Positions 8,838-18,694 of a stretch of DNA of 64,000 nt are shown here, in pieces. Numbering within the stretch: position 1 is the first letter of the stretch; each line of letters starts with the position of its first letter. The position numbers were made by a program, and so were the translations under genes. The notes beneath the pieces were generated by a model. It was not told the DNA's origin. It made no database searches and worked only from the letters and a program-made list of their open reading frames with translations. The stretch lies in contig JAFIEV010000052.1 of NCBI GenBank assembly GCA_020832305.1, positions 52,108 to 116,107 of the forward strand, in the 5' to 3' direction. This DNA is from Cyclobacteriaceae bacterium. GTDB taxonomy: Bacteria > Bacteroidota > Bacteroidia > Cytophagales > Cyclobacteriaceae.

Positions 8838-10145
8838 TCAATACCTGTAATAATCTGGTTTGAACGGTCCTTTCACCTCTACGCCAATATAATCTGCCTG
8901 TTCAGTACTTAAAGTATCGAGTTCAACACCAATTTTTGCCAGGTGAAGTCTTGCTACTTTTTCATCGAGATGTTTGGGCAGCATATATACTTTATTTTCG
9001 TATTCACCAGCGTTTTTCCAAAGTTCTATCTGGGCCAGTGTCTGATTCGTAAAAGAGTTAGACATTACAAACGAAGGGTGACCGGTAGCGCAACCCAGGT
9101 TGACCAACCTTCCTTCTGCCAGTAATAGAATATCATTGCCCTCAATGGTATACATATCTACCTGTGGTTTTATCACCACCTTGGTATCGCCGTACTTTTT
9201 ATTGAGCCAGGCAACGTCAATTTCATTATCAAAATGACCGATATTACACACAATGGTCTTATCTTTCATTTTTTTGAAGTGCGTCTCTGTAATGATATTG
9301 CAGTTGCCTGTTGCAGTTACAATAATATCGGCACGGGGAACAGCATCGACCATACGTTTTACTTCAAATCCATCCATAGCTGCCTGCAGCGCACAAATGG
9401 GGTCAATTTCAGTAACAATTACGCGAACACCGGCACCTCTTAGTGATTGAGCGGAGCCTTTACCGACATCGCCATATCCGGCAACAACGGCCACCTTTCC
9501 GGCCAGCATTACATCGGTAGCACGTCGGATGGCATCAACAAGCGATTCTTTACAACCATACTTATTATCAAACTTCGACTTTGTAACAGAATCATTTACA
9601 TTGATGGCAGGCATAGGAAGTGTTCCTTTTTTAACACGCTCATACAAACGGTGTACGCCTGTAGTAGTCTCTTCTGATATGCCTTTAATACTGGTAGCAA
9701 GTTCAGGATGGTGATCAAGTACCACATTGGTAAGGTCACCACCATCATCGAGGATCATATTGAGTCCTTTTCCATCTTTAAAAGCATAGAGTGTTTGTTT
9801 GATGCACCATTCATATTCTTCCTCAGTCATCCCTTTCCATGCATAAACAGGTATTCCCGCTGCTGCAATGGCAGCTGCTGCATGATCCTGGGTAGAGAAA
9901 ATGTTACAAGATGACCAACTTACCTCAGCGCCCAGTTCAACCAGTGTTTCAATAAGTACAGCAGTCTGAATGGTCATATGCAAACAACCGGCAATTCTTG
10001 CGCCTTTCAAAGGTTTAGTCACACCAAATTCTTCTCTCAATGCCATTAATCCAGGCATTTCAGCCTCAGCCAATCTAATTTCTTTTCTACCCCAATCGGC
10101 AAGGGCTATATCTTTTACCTTATATGAAGGTTGGGTATCAACCAT
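8838..10145 (-). CDS. ahcY: Adenosylhomocysteinase
   Basis: 435 residues, the usual length. S-adenosylhomocysteine hydrolase reversibly splits SAH into adenosine and homocysteine in the cytoplasm, relieving inhibition of methyltransferases. Seen: substrate-domain '[16 protein letters not shown]', '[17 protein letters not shown]', '[11 protein letters not shown]', catalytic '[13 protein letters not shown]' with Lys and Asp, the NAD-binding '[10 protein letters not shown]', '[10 protein letters not shown]', '[11 protein letters not shown]', and the C-terminal 'KPDYYRY' whose Lys/Tyr reach the NAD of the partner subunit. It starts 36 bp after the rho stop and is probably co-transcribed with rho; a terminator follows. 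Confidence 0.98.
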   Translation of the reverse strand: MVDTQPSYKVKDIALADWGRKEIRLAEAEMPGLMALREEFGVTKPLKGARIAGCLHMTIQTAVLIETLVELGAEVSWSSCNIFSTQDHAAAAIAAAGIPVYAWKGMTEEEYEWCIKQTLYAFKDGKGLNMILDDGGDLTNVVLDHHPELATSIKGISEETTTGVHRLYERVKKGTLPMPAINVNDSVTKSKFDNKYGCKESLVDAIRRATDVMLAGKVAVVAGYGDVGKGSAQSLRGAGVRVIVTEIDPICALQAAMDGFEVKRMVDAVPRADIIVTATGNCNIITETHFKKMKDKTIVCNIGHFDNEIDVAWLNKKYGDTKVVIKPQVDMYTIEGNDILLLAEGRLVNLGCATGHPSFVMSNSFTNQTLAQIELWKNAGEYENKVYMLPKHLDEKVARLHLAKIGVELDTLSTEQADYIGVEVKGPFKPDYYRY

Positions 10146-10181
10146 GATAATTAAATTTAATTAAATGAGTTACACAATAAA

Positions 10182-11864
10182 TTATCCGTTCATAGAAACA
10201 AGAAACTCTTCGTTGCTTCTGGTTCCTTTCATTTTATCAAGCAAAAACTCCATGGCTTCCTGAGATGTCATATCTGACATAAACTTGCGGAGTATCCAAA
10301 CTCTTTGCAGTATCTCCTGATCCAATAAAAGTTCTTCGCGTCGGGTACCTGAAGCCGGCACATCGATGGCAGGATAAATCCTGCGATTTGAAAGCTTGCG
10401 GTCAAGCTGCAACTCCATATTACCGGTTCCTTTAAATTCTTCGAAAATAACTTCATCCATTTTCGAACCGGTTTCAATTAAAGCAGTAGCTATTATAGTA
10501 AGTGAACCCCCGTTTTCAACATTTCGGGCTGCCCCGAAGAATCGTTTAGGTTTGTGCAATGCATTGGCATCTACACCACCTGAAAGAATTTTTCCTGACG
10601 AAGGTACAACTGTGTTGTGTGCACGGGCAAGTCGCGTAATACTGTCGAGCAAAATCACCACATCGTGTCCACATTCTACCATGCGCTTTGCTTTTTCAAG
10701 AACCATATTAGCAACTTTTACATGTCGTTCAGCCTGCTCATCAAAAGTTGAAGAGATTACTTCGGCTTTTACGCTGCGCGCCATATCGGTAACCTCCTCA
10801 GGACGTTCATCAATCAAAAGTATGATAAGGTAAACTTCAGGATGGTTTTCGGCAATGGCATTAGCTATGTTTTGCAATAATACCGTCTTTCCAGTCTTAG
10901 GTTGTGCCACAATCATCCCGCGCTGGCCTTTACCAATTGGACTGAATAAATCGACTATTCTGGTAGAAAAGTTATTCGGGCTGCTGCTTAGATTGAGTTT
11001 TTCCTGTGGAAAAAGTGGGGTAAGGTATTCAAAGGTAACGCGATCGCGTATTTCATCTGTTGTTTTACCATTGACGGTTTCTACCCTTAACAAGGCAAAA
11101 TACTTTTCACCTTCTTTTGGCGGTCTGATCTGTCCTCTTACGGTATCTCCCGTTTTTAATCCAAAGAGCTTGATTTGGGAAGGGGACACATATATATCAT
11201 CGGGGCTGGCAAGATAATTATAGTCTGCAGATCTGAGAAAACCATAGCCATCCTGCATAATTTCAAGAACACCTTCGTTAACTATAGCGCCGTCAAATTC
11301 TTTAACATTCAGCTTTTTAGGCCGTCGCGGCTCCTCCCTCTCAGGTCTTTCGGGTCTTTCTTCCCTTTCAGGTCTCTCCTCTCGTTCGGCTCTTTCTGGT
11401 CTTACAGGTTTTTCCTTTACTTCTCTGGCCACCGGCTCTCTTTCAATTCGGCTTTCCCTTTGTGGGCTTTCTGCCGGTTCAGGGCTGGCAACCTCTATTT
11501 CTGATATTTCTGATTCTACTTCACGTGTAAAGGCGTCCAAAAGGTCATCAGCAGGTGATTCTATCTGTTTTTCTTCCTTTTTCTTTTTTTCCTGAACAGG
11601 TTCTGCTGTGGTTTTTTTGACGTTTTCTCGTTTTAAAAAAAGTCTTTTTCTCTCTGGTTCCTTTTTTTGTTCAACCTCAGCTGCAGGCTTTGCGGGCTCT
11701 TTTTCCTTTTTCTCTACTTTGGCAGGATGAGCCGCCTGATGGTCCAGTATTTTGTAAATTAATTCTTTTTTAGGCAGTTTTTTGTAATTCTTTACCCCTA
11801 ACTCCTCAGCGATGTCTTTCAACTCTGAAAGCAACCTTACATTTAGTTCTTCAATATTATACAT
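10182..11864 (-). CDS. rho: Transcription termination factor Rho with charged N-terminal insert
   Basis: 560 residues against about 420 in E. coli. Order: Rho_N/SAP-like helices (1-45), a highly charged Glu/Arg/Pro/Lys insert (about 50-190, with '[10 protein letters not shown]'-type repeats), the RNA-binding cold-shock-like domain ('[15 protein letters not shown]', about 200-275), and the ATPase with '[11 protein letters not shown]' Walker A, '[12 protein letters not shown]' and the Q-loop 'SGGVDANAL'. Rho is a hexameric RNA helicase ending transcription. Inserts of this kind are known in Bacteroidota and Actinobacteria Rho and may bind RNA or drive condensate formation. The gene has a strong promoter at 12015-12046 and a 5' leader of roughly 140 nt, which would allow autogenous control. 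Confidence 0.97.
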   Translation of the reverse strand: MYNIEELNVRLLSELKDIAEELGVKNYKKLPKKELIYKILDHQAAHPAKVEKKEKEPAKPAAEVEQKKEPERKRLFLKRENVKKTTAEPVQEKKKKEEKQIESPADDLLDAFTREVESEISEIEVASPEPAESPQRESRIEREPVAREVKEKPVRPERAEREERPEREERPERPEREEPRRPKKLNVKEFDGAIVNEGVLEIMQDGYGFLRSADYNYLASPDDIYVSPSQIKLFGLKTGDTVRGQIRPPKEGEKYFALLRVETVNGKTTDEIRDRVTFEYLTPLFPQEKLNLSSSPNNFSTRIVDLFSPIGKGQRGMIVAQPKTGKTVLLQNIANAIAENHPEVYLIILLIDERPEEVTDMARSVKAEVISSTFDEQAERHVKVANMVLEKAKRMVECGHDVVILLDSITRLARAHNTVVPSSGKILSGGVDANALHKPKRFFGAARNVENGGSLTIIATALIETGSKMDEVIFEEFKGTGNMELQLDRKLSNRRIYPAIDVPASGTRREELLLDQEILQRVWILRKFMSDMTSQEAMEFLLDKMKGTRSNEEFLVSMNG

Positions 11865-12381
11865 GTGATTTTGAATGGAAAATACCTGTTATTCAAAGGT
11901 TTCAATAGATTAAATTAAGAAACGCAAACAATTTTGATTTTTAAAAAGAAAAATGATGAATACGATTTTTTGGATTTAAAGGGCTATTTGAATTCACCCC
12001 TTGAAGTAAGAGCGCAAAAATAACGAGCTTATTACATTTATGCAAATAGAAAGATTAAAATTTAATAAAATATAGTGCATTTAACCACATTTTCATATGA
12101 TGATTCAAAAATTTTACCCGTTTTACGCTTTCTGCCGGTAAAGTTACTGAAAGTTTGCATCATTATCATGCAATATTTCAAATACCGGCTGCATTTATGT
12201 TTGAAAGCTCAAAAAATCTTCAAATGAGTAAAATATATAAATCATCCTTTTTAAAACCTCTTTTCAATTCCCCATCAATCAAATGGCCTTTAGATAAATC
12301 CTGAATGTATTATATATATCGTAGCTTAGATTTCAGAAAAACAGCTTAACGAGATATTCAACTACTTAAATTTTTAATACT
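11865..12381. other. Intergenic region between divergent rho and the 12382 gene
   Basis: 517 bp, AT-rich. It holds the rho promoter (12015-12046) and the rho leader. A 35-codon open frame at 12197-12304 (+) has no supporting features and is not called. 'TTAGATTTC' near 12328-12336 is one base off a -7 element and could serve the gene at 12382. Nothing else recognised. Confidence 0.5.
12015..12046 (-). promoter_or_regulatory. Bacteroidota-type promoter of rho-ahcY
   Basis: Minus strand: TTTG (12046-12043), a 20-bp spacer, and TATTTTTG (12022-12015), an exact fit to TTTG-N19-21-TAnnTTTG used by the Bacteroidota housekeeping sigma factor. Transcription should begin near 12008. Confidence 0.75.
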
Positions 12382-14688
12382 ATGAAGTTTATCACTTTTC
12401 TTATGGTTCTTTTTTTCGGACTGGGTAGTTTTCAGGCCCAGGAAACAAAAAATAAGGATCCCAAAGATCGTTTATGGAAACCAGTAGCCGATGAGGTATT
12501 TCTCCAGGAACGTTCAGAAATAATTTTTACAAAGCAGCCTGTACAGCAGATTTCTTATCTCGACGGGCGTATTTATGCAGTACTGGAAGGCGAATTGTAC
12601 AATGTACAGGGGCAGGATGTACAAAAATTAAAGAACGCACCACAAAAAATAAACAGATTGATAAGTCTGGATAATTCTTTGTGGGCCATCAGCCATGATG
12701 GATTACATCGTTTTCAAAATAACCGGTGGGAAAAGCTATCTGAAGAAAAAATCATCGATATGTGCTTGCATCTCAATCAGGTGCATGTTGCTACGCGTGA
12801 TGATATTTTCAGGATCGAAAACAAACAGCTTATCAATATTATGCCAGAAGGTGGCTACCTGTCAAGTGATATCACCATGCTAATGGAGGATGGTACCCAG
12901 GTATTGGCAGACCCTGTAAAGCTGGGACCGATCAGCCGCATTGAAAGCTACAGCGGCACCCTGCACATTTTACAACCCGGCCAGCTTGTTCAATTGGCCG
13001 GAAAGGTAGTTAACCAATATTTTATAGACTGGGGACAACTGCCCTCCAAAGAAACAAGGGATATGTTGCGTTTAGGCAGCAGGTTAATTGTGAGTACAGA
13101 CCGGGGCCTCGGTGTACTGAGAGGTGCATCTATGTTTGAAGTGAAAGGTAAAGACGGATTACCAGTCGAAGACACACATACACTTACGATGGGATTTGAT
13201 GGTGATGTGTGGATTGGCACTTCCAGAGGAGCCGTAAGAATGCTCGAAAATGACTGGCATTATTTCGGCGCTGATCATTGGCTGCCAAACAATAAGGTTA
13301 ATGGCATCGCCACAGGTGATAAAAAAGTTTTTATAGCTACAGACGGTGGCATTGGAATCATCCATTATGAACCCTTTACCTTACAGAAAAAAGTATCACA
13401 TTATGAACGGCACCTCGATGAATGGGGTCATAAGCGCCTGGGCTTTATTCATACGGTATATAAGCTCGGGGATGAATGGGTGCGTGAAGTAAGCGATAAT
13501 GATGGCGGACATACCGCAACATTTTTATCGGCCATGAGCTATAAATATGCCACAACGGGAGACCCCAAAGCACGAGAGGAAGCCATAGAGGCTTTCAGGG
13601 CTATGATTTGGCTCGACAGAGTTACACCCATCGATGGTTTTGTAGCCCGCGCCATTTGGTCTGTTAAAGGAGATAAAGGTGAAATGGGCCGTCATGGCTC
13701 CGGTGGTTTGCCTGCAAAATGGTATCGCACCGACGATGGCAACTTTTACTGGAAAGGTGATACCTCCAGTGATGAAGTCATCGCACACTTCTATTCTGTT
13801 GCTTTATTCCATGACCTGGTGGCTGAAGGCCGCGATAAAGAATTGGCCAGAGAACATATTCGCAGAATGGCCTCATATATTTTAGACAATGGATGGGTAT
13901 ATATAGACATGGATGGAAAACCCACCCGATGGGGTCGCTGGAACCCCGAATATCTGCTGAGACCCTATGGCTGGAGTGACAGAGGCGTAAACGGTCTGGA
14001 AGCGCTTGCATTTATGCAAACCGCACTAAATATAACTGGTGATCAAAAATTCAGATCTGGCTATCAGCAATTGGTCGATTGGGGCTATGCTGAAAATACC
14101 ATCCGTCAAAAGAATACTTTTCCGCCTTCCACCATCGCACCATGGGATGACAACCTTGCCTTTGAAAGCTATGTCATTCTGATGAGATACGAAAAAGATC
14201 CTGAAATGCGCTCAATGTATCTGAGAAGCCTTGAACGTACATGGGAAATCAAACGAATGGAAAAAATTCCATGGTTTAACTTTACCTATGCATCGATAAC
14301 AAACAATGACGGAGACCTGGCGGCTGCCGTTCAGCACCTTCGTGAATGGACACTCGATTGTATCGAACACAATTTCAGAAATTCCCATCGGGATGACCTC
14401 TTTGTAGAAGAAGGTTACAAGTCCTATGAAGGAGGTCTTAAAGCCATATCCCCCCGTGAAACCAGTGTGAAAAGAGGAAGCCGCAGGGCCATTGTCCTCG
14501 ATGGTGGTATCGGAGGCAGAAGAATCATGGAACCGGTTGGATTTATCAGAGACTACTGGATGGGCCGGTATTATGGCTTTATTGAGGCACCACAAACGCA
14601 GGATCCTGAGCTCCTTTCCGTAAAACCTGCTGCTAAAGGCAATAAAGGAGCCGCCCCTTATAAAGGTCCTGGCAGACCTGACTTCTAA
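12382..14688 (+). CDS. Secreted propeller plus (alpha/alpha)-toroid protein of unknown function
   Basis: 768 residues. Signal peptide about 1-19 ('LFFGLGSFQAQ'). Residues about 45-330 form short beta-blade repeats, two with the Reg_prop-type wording 'DGDVWIGTSRGAVRM' and 'KKVFIATDGGIGII', like the sensor propellers of HTCS regulators but without any kinase. Residues about 345-740 are mostly helical with 'DNDGGHTATFLSAMSYKYAT', 'WLDRVTPIDGFVARA', 'TSSDEVIAHFYSVALFHDL' and 'WDDNLAFESYVILM', the look of an (alpha/alpha)6 barrel used by many glycoside hydrolases and lyases. Conserved Asp/His/Trp clusters suggest a carbohydrate or polyol substrate, but no family catalytic motif was recognised. Probably periplasmic or surface exposed. 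It is alone in its unit and ends at a strong terminator. Confidence 0.6.
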   Translation: MKFITFLMVLFFGLGSFQAQETKNKDPKDRLWKPVADEVFLQERSEIIFTKQPVQQISYLDGRIYAVLEGELYNVQGQDVQKLKNAPQKINRLISLDNSLWAISHDGLHRFQNNRWEKLSEEKIIDMCLHLNQVHVATRDDIFRIENKQLINIMPEGGYLSSDITMLMEDGTQVLADPVKLGPISRIESYSGTLHILQPGQLVQLAGKVVNQYFIDWGQLPSKETRDMLRLGSRLIVSTDRGLGVLRGASMFEVKGKDGLPVEDTHTLTMGFDGDVWIGTSRGAVRMLENDWHYFGADHWLPNNKVNGIATGDKKVFIATDGGIGIIHYEPFTLQKKVSHYERHLDEWGHKRLGFIHTVYKLGDEWVREVSDNDGGHTATFLSAMSYKYATTGDPKAREEAIEAFRAMIWLDRVTPIDGFVARAIWSVKGDKGEMGRHGSGGLPAKWYRTDDGNFYWKGDTSSDEVIAHFYSVALFHDLVAEGRDKELAREHIRRMASYILDNGWVYIDMDGKPTRWGRWNPEYLLRPYGWSDRGVNGLEALAFMQTALNITGDQKFRSGYQQLVDWGYAENTIRQKNTFPPSTIAPWDDNLAFESYVILMRYEKDPEMRSMYLRSLERTWEIKRMEKIPWFNFTYASITNNDGDLAAAVQHLREWTLDCIEHNFRNSHRDDLFVEEGYKSYEGGLKAISPRETSVKRGSRRAIVLDGGIGGRRIMEPVGFIRDYWMGRYYGFIEAPQTQDPELLSVKPAAKGNKGAAPYKGPGRPDF

Positions 14689-14695
14689 ATACCAG

Positions 14696-14757
14696 AAAAC
14701 AGGCTTTATTGAGCGCTTCAAGACTGTCGCAACAGATGCTCAATAAAGCCTGTTTTT
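14696..14757 (+). terminator. Long stem-loop terminator after the 12382 gene
   Basis: AAAACAGGCTTTATTGAGC (14696-14714) is the exact reverse complement of the sequence at 14738-14756, giving a 19-bp stem with a 23-nt loop and a T-rich 3' side. The A-rich 5' arm makes it usable in both directions. It isolates serS from its upstream neighbour. Confidence 0.85.
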
Positions 14758-14790
14758 GTTTTAATTCAAATTTTAAAAAACGTACTTTTG
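14755..14790 (+). promoter_or_regulatory. Probable serS promoter
   Basis: TACTTTTG at 14783-14790 matches TAnnTTTG; a TTTG at 14755-14758 lies 24 bp upstream, a little longer than ideal and inside the terminator tail. The serS ATG is 21 bp downstream of the -7 element. Confidence 0.5.
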
Positions 14791-14811
14791 CGGCAATAAA
14801 CGCAAGAGTAT

Positions 14812-16092
14812 ATGTTAAGAATAGCCGATATAATTGAAAATAAAGACATCGTAATTGCCGGTCTTGAAAAAAAGAAAATTCACAATGCCGCAAGTATCCT
14901 GGATGATGCTATAGCAATAGATCAAAAACGAAAAACCACGCAAGGCGCCCTCGATGACTGCCTGAGACAAGGTAATGAAATGGCAAAAAAAATCGGCCTG
15001 CTCATCAAAGAAGGAAAAAAAGAAGAAGCTGAAGCGGCAAAATCTCATACCGCAAAACTTAAAGAATCTTCCAAACAACTGCAGGAAGAACTTAAACAAA
15101 TAGAAAAAGACCTTACAGACCTTCTCATTACCTTGCCCAATGCTGCACATATAAGTGTACCCAAAGGTTTAAGTCCTGATGACAACGAAGTGATTATACA
15201 AAAAGGAGAAATCCCCAAATTAAAAGAAAACGCCCTGCCACACTGGGAACTGATCGAAAAATACGATATAATTGATTTTGAACTGGGTAATAAAATTACC
15301 GGTGCAGGCTTTCCCGTTTACAAAGGTAAAGGCGCCCGATTACAACGTGCACTTATCAATTTTTTCCTGGATGAAGCTGAAAAAGCCGGATATAAAGAAA
15401 TACAACCTCCTATAGTGGTAAACGCCGCCTCAGGCTACGGCACCGGACAGTTACCCGATAAAGAAGGCATGATGTATGGTATTACCGACAGTGATTTCTA
15501 CCTGATTCCCACTGCCGAAGTTCCCATCACCAATCTTTATCGCGATGTGATCCTGAATGAAGATGAACTTCCTGTAAAAAATGCAGGATATACACCCTGT
15601 TTCAGAAGGGAAGCCGGTTCATGGGGTGCCCATGTACGCGGACTCAACCGGCTGCACCAATTCGACAAAGTGGAAATTGTTCAGATCTGCAAGCCAGAAG
15701 ATTCTTATACAATCTTAGAAGAAATGTGCCAGCATGTACAAGGTCTGCTGGAAGCATTAGATTTGCCTTACAGGAAATTGAGATTATGTGGTGGTGATAT
15801 GGGCTTTGCCACTGCACTTACCTACGATATGGAAGTATTTTCTGCTGCGCAGGAAAAATGGCTCGAAGTTTCTTCCGTCAGCAATTTTGAAAACTTTCAG
15901 TCAAACAGGCTCATGTTGCGTTACCGCGATACCGATAAAAAAATCAGACTGGCCCATACACTCAACGGCAGTGCATTGGCACTGCCGCGTATCGTTGCCG
16001 CCATCCTTGAAAATAATCAAAAAGAAGACGGCATTCAGATACCCGCAGCATTAATTCCTTATACCGGTTTTGACAAAATTACTGCGCTTTAA
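14812..16092 (+). CDS. serS: Seryl-tRNA synthetase
   Basis: 426 residues, normal length. Charges tRNA-Ser (and tRNA-Sec where present) with serine in the cytoplasm. The N-terminal coiled coil (about 30-105, Lys/Glu rich) is the tRNA-binding arm. The class II core follows: 'LIPTAEVPITNLYRD' (the TAEVP serine/ATP pocket), motif 2 in 'CFRREAGSWG' plus 'RGLNRLHQFDKVE', and motif 3 in 'NGSALALPRIVAAILENN'. 'SSVSNFENFQSNR' matches the SerRS consensus 'S.CSNxxDFQARR' with small changes. The stop overlaps the ATG of the decayed lipoprotein start of the next gene (TAATG at 16090-16094). Confidence 0.98.
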   Translation: MLRIADIIENKDIVIAGLEKKKIHNAASILDDAIAIDQKRKTTQGALDDCLRQGNEMAKKIGLLIKEGKKEEAEAAKSHTAKLKESSKQLQEELKQIEKDLTDLLITLPNAAHISVPKGLSPDDNEVIIQKGEIPKLKENALPHWELIEKYDIIDFELGNKITGAGFPVYKGKGARLQRALINFFLDEAEKAGYKEIQPPIVVNAASGYGTGQLPDKEGMMYGITDSDFYLIPTAEVPITNLYRDVILNEDELPVKNAGYTPCFRREAGSWGAHVRGLNRLHQFDKVEIVQICKPEDSYTILEEMCQHVQGLLEALDLPYRKLRLCGGDMGFATALTYDMEVFSAAQEKWLEVSSVSNFENFQSNRLMLRYRDTDKKIRLAHTLNGSALALPRIVAAILENNQKEDGIQIPAALIPYTGFDKITAL

Positions 16093-16160
16093 TGATGATT
16101 CGCACTCCATTCATATTACTTGTATAGTTTGCCTTAGCGTGTGGTCACAAAAAGACAAAA
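16092..16160 (+). pseudogene. Remnant lipoprotein signal peptide of the prolyl oligopeptidase
   Basis: In frame with the peptidase at 16161, the ATG at 16092 (overlapping the serS stop) opens 'MMIRTPFILLV', then TAG at 16125-16127, then 'FALACGHKKTK' leading into the peptidase. The charge-hydrophobic-Cys arrangement is that of a type II signal peptide, as found on many Bacteroidota S9A peptidases. One base change (for example from TTG or TCG) explains the stop. Confidence 0.6.
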
Positions 16161-18224
16161 ATGGAATATCCCGAAACATATTACAGCGATAAAACACATA
16201 CCTGGTTTGGTACAGAGGTGCCCGACCCATTCTTTTGGCTCGAAGACGATCGGTCGGCTGAAACCAAAGCCTGGATTAAGGCTCAAAATATAATCACACA
16301 AAACTATCTTTCGGAAATCCCATTTAGAAGTAAGATAAGAAATCGCATTGAGCAATTGTACAATTATGAAAGATATGGGGCGCCAGGCCGTGAAGGAGAT
16401 CACTATTATTTTTCCAAAAACGATGGCTTGCAAAACCAATCGGTCATTTATGTTCAAAACAGCATAGAGGAAGAATCAGCAGAAGTTTTTCTGGATCCAA
16501 ATACATTTTCCGAAGATGGCACGTCTTCTCTGGGTAGTCTTGATTTTTCCAGAGATGGCAGTTTCCTGGCCTACAGCATTTCCGAAGGCGGCTCTGACTG
16601 GAGAAAAGTATTGGTTATGGATGTCAAAAGTCAAAAAATTGTATCAGACACTTTGCACGATATAAAATTCAGCGGCATAGCCTGGTATAAAAATGAAGGC
16701 TTTTACTACAGCAGCTATGACAAGCCAAAGGAAGGTTCAGACCTCAGTGGTATAACCCAATATCACAAAGTGTATTATCATAAATTAGGCGCTTCCCAAA
16801 AAGATGATCAATTGATATTTGGTGGCGAACAAATGCCCAGGCGATATATTTTTGCTACTGTCACCGATGATGACAGGTACCTTATTTTGTCAGCCGCGCA
16901 AGGTACCAGCGGAAATCAGTTGTTTATCAAAGACCTGTGGAAAAAGAATGCTGAATTTATTCAGATGGTCGACAATTTTGAAAACGACCATTCGGTGGTA
17001 TATACCAATGGCGATGAGTTATATATTTTCACCAACGATAAGGCACCCAAGGGCCGTCTGGTAAAGGTAAAAGCCTCTGATCCCCATCAAAAAAACTGGA
17101 TGGAATTTATACCTGAAAGCGAGTTGGTGCTTCAATCAGTATCCAGTGGCGGAGATCAGATATTCCTCAGTTATATGCGCGATGCAAGCTCTGAAATTAT
17201 TCATATAGATAATACCGGCAATACTATAAGAAAAATTGCATTGCCCGGCTTTGGTACGGCCTCTGGATTTTCGGGCAAAAGAAAAGATAAAGAAGTTTTT
17301 TACTATTTTAACTCTTTTAACTATCCCACAGCTATTTTCAGATACCGCATTGAGGATGGATACACTGAAATTTTCAGAAAAAGCGAGCTGGCCTTTGAAT
17401 CAGAACTTTATGAGGTAAAACAGGAATTCTTCACGTCAAAAGACGGCACCAAAGTACCAATGTTTATCGTGCATAAAAAGGGGATTGAAAGAAATGGGGA
17501 TCTGCCTGTTTTACTATATGGTTACGGAGGATTCAACATCAGCCTTACTCCAACCTTTGACATCAGGACAGCCGCCTGGCTCGATATGGGAGGAGTGTAT
17601 GCCCAACCGAATTTGCGGGGTGGAGGAGAATACGGAGAAGATTGGCATATAGCCGGCACTCAGTTTCAAAAACAAAATGTATTTGATGATTTTATTGCCG
17701 CTGCTGAATATCTGATTTCAGAAAATTATACCAGTCCATCGAAAATCGCCATCCTGGGAGGATCAAATGGAGGTTTATTGGTGGGGGCATGTTTGATACA
17801 GCGACCCGACCTTTTCAGGGTAGCCCTTCCCCTGGTAGGGGTGCTCGACATGTTGCGTTATCACAAATTTACAGCAGGCGCCGGATGGATCCCTGATTAT
17901 GGCTGTGCCGATAGTTCCACTCAAATGTTTGAATATCTTAAAGGATATTCACCGGTACATAATGTAAAAGCCGGCATCGAGTACCCTGCTGTTTTAATTG
18001 CCACAGCAGATCATGACGATCGGGTGGTTCCGGCACATTCATTTAAATTTGCGGCTAGCTTACAGCACTACAATCCCGATAGCACAAACCCTCTGCTGAT
18101 TCGCATCGAAACCAGGGCTGGTCATGGCGCCGGTAAACCAACAAGCATGGTCATAGATGAACTGGCCGATATCATTTCATTCACATGGTATAATATGGGC
18201 CTCAAACCAGAAATAAATCAGTAA
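16161..18224 (+). CDS. Prolyl oligopeptidase family serine peptidase (S9A), signal peptide lost
   Basis: 687 residues from the ATG at 16161. N-terminal 'DPFFWLEDD' and a seven-bladed propeller (about 70-400) are followed by an alpha/beta-hydrolase: nucleophile Ser in 'LGGSNGGLLVG', Asp in 'ATADHDDRVVPAHS', His in 'RAGHGAGKPTS', and the S9A 'NLRGGGEYGEDWH'. It cleaves prolyl bonds in short peptides. The frame continues upstream as a lipoprotein signal (ATG 16092; 'MMIRTPFILLV*FALACG') but is broken by TAG at 16125-16127, so as written only a cytoplasmic form starting at 16161 can be made. The GNAT gene starts 2 bp after its stop. Confidence 0.92.
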   Translation: MEYPETYYSDKTHTWFGTEVPDPFFWLEDDRSAETKAWIKAQNIITQNYLSEIPFRSKIRNRIEQLYNYERYGAPGREGDHYYFSKNDGLQNQSVIYVQNSIEEESAEVFLDPNTFSEDGTSSLGSLDFSRDGSFLAYSISEGGSDWRKVLVMDVKSQKIVSDTLHDIKFSGIAWYKNEGFYYSSYDKPKEGSDLSGITQYHKVYYHKLGASQKDDQLIFGGEQMPRRYIFATVTDDDRYLILSAAQGTSGNQLFIKDLWKKNAEFIQMVDNFENDHSVVYTNGDELYIFTNDKAPKGRLVKVKASDPHQKNWMEFIPESELVLQSVSSGGDQIFLSYMRDASSEIIHIDNTGNTIRKIALPGFGTASGFSGKRKDKEVFYYFNSFNYPTAIFRYRIEDGYTEIFRKSELAFESELYEVKQEFFTSKDGTKVPMFIVHKKGIERNGDLPVLLYGYGGFNISLTPTFDIRTAAWLDMGGVYAQPNLRGGGEYGEDWHIAGTQFQKQNVFDDFIAAAEYLISENYTSPSKIAILGGSNGGLLVGACLIQRPDLFRVALPLVGVLDMLRYHKFTAGAGWIPDYGCADSSTQMFEYLKGYSPVHNVKAGIEYPAVLIATADHDDRVVPAHSFKFAASLQHYNPDSTNPLLIRIETRAGHGAGKPTSMVIDELADIISFTWYNMGLKPEINQ

Positions 18225-18226
18225 AA

Positions 18227-18694
18227 ATGGAAATAACAATTAGAAAAGGTGAAAAAAGAGACCTTCAGGGTGTAATGCAATTGGTTCAGGAACTGGCCGA
18301 ATTTGAAAATGCATCGCATGAAGTGCAAAATACCAAAGAGCGTATGGAAGCAGAAGGCTTTGGCGAAAACCCTGCATTTGAGTTTTTTGTGGCAGAGTAT
18401 GATAATCAAATCATAGGCATCGCCCTGTATTTTTTCAGCTATTCCACATGGAAAGGCAGAAGTTGTTTTCTCGACGATCTTATCGTTACGGAAGCTTTCA
18501 GAGGTAAAGGCGTTGGTAAAAAGCTTTTTAACAAAGTAGCTGAAGTGGCCAAAAACCAAAATTGCGGAAAAATGCACTGGCAGGTACTTGACTGGAATGC
18601 GCCCGCTATTGCCTATTATAAATCACTGAATGCTAAATTTGATGCCGCCTGGGTAAATTGCTGGCTCGACAATGAAGCATTACAGAATTATTAA
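18227..18694 (+). CDS. GNAT N-acetyltransferase, diamine/thialysine acetyltransferase-like
   Basis: 155 residues covering a full GNAT fold. 'IRKGEKRDLQGVMQLVQELA' opens it, 'FLDDLIVTEAFRGKGVGKKL' carries the acetyl-CoA pyrophosphate loop (R-G-K-G-V-G-K), and 'WQVLDWNAPAIAYYKSLNAK' is the C-terminal signature shared with SSAT (spermidine/spermine and thialysine acetyltransferases). The order and length agree with that subgroup, so a small amine or lysine analogue is the likely substrate. It lies 2 bp after the peptidase gene and converges (4-bp overlap) with the DUF4286 gene. Confidence 0.85.
   Translation: MEITIRKGEKRDLQGVMQLVQELAEFENASHEVQNTKERMEAEGFGENPAFEFFVAEYDNQIIGIALYFFSYSTWKGRSCFLDDLIVTEAFRGKGVGKKLFNKVAEVAKNQNCGKMHWQVLDWNAPAIAYYKSLNAKFDAAWVNCWLDNEALQNY

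Noticed and set aside
12197..12304. 35-codon frame upstream of the propeller gene
   Set aside because: No recognisable domain, start signal or promoter; composition like the surrounding AT-rich spacer.
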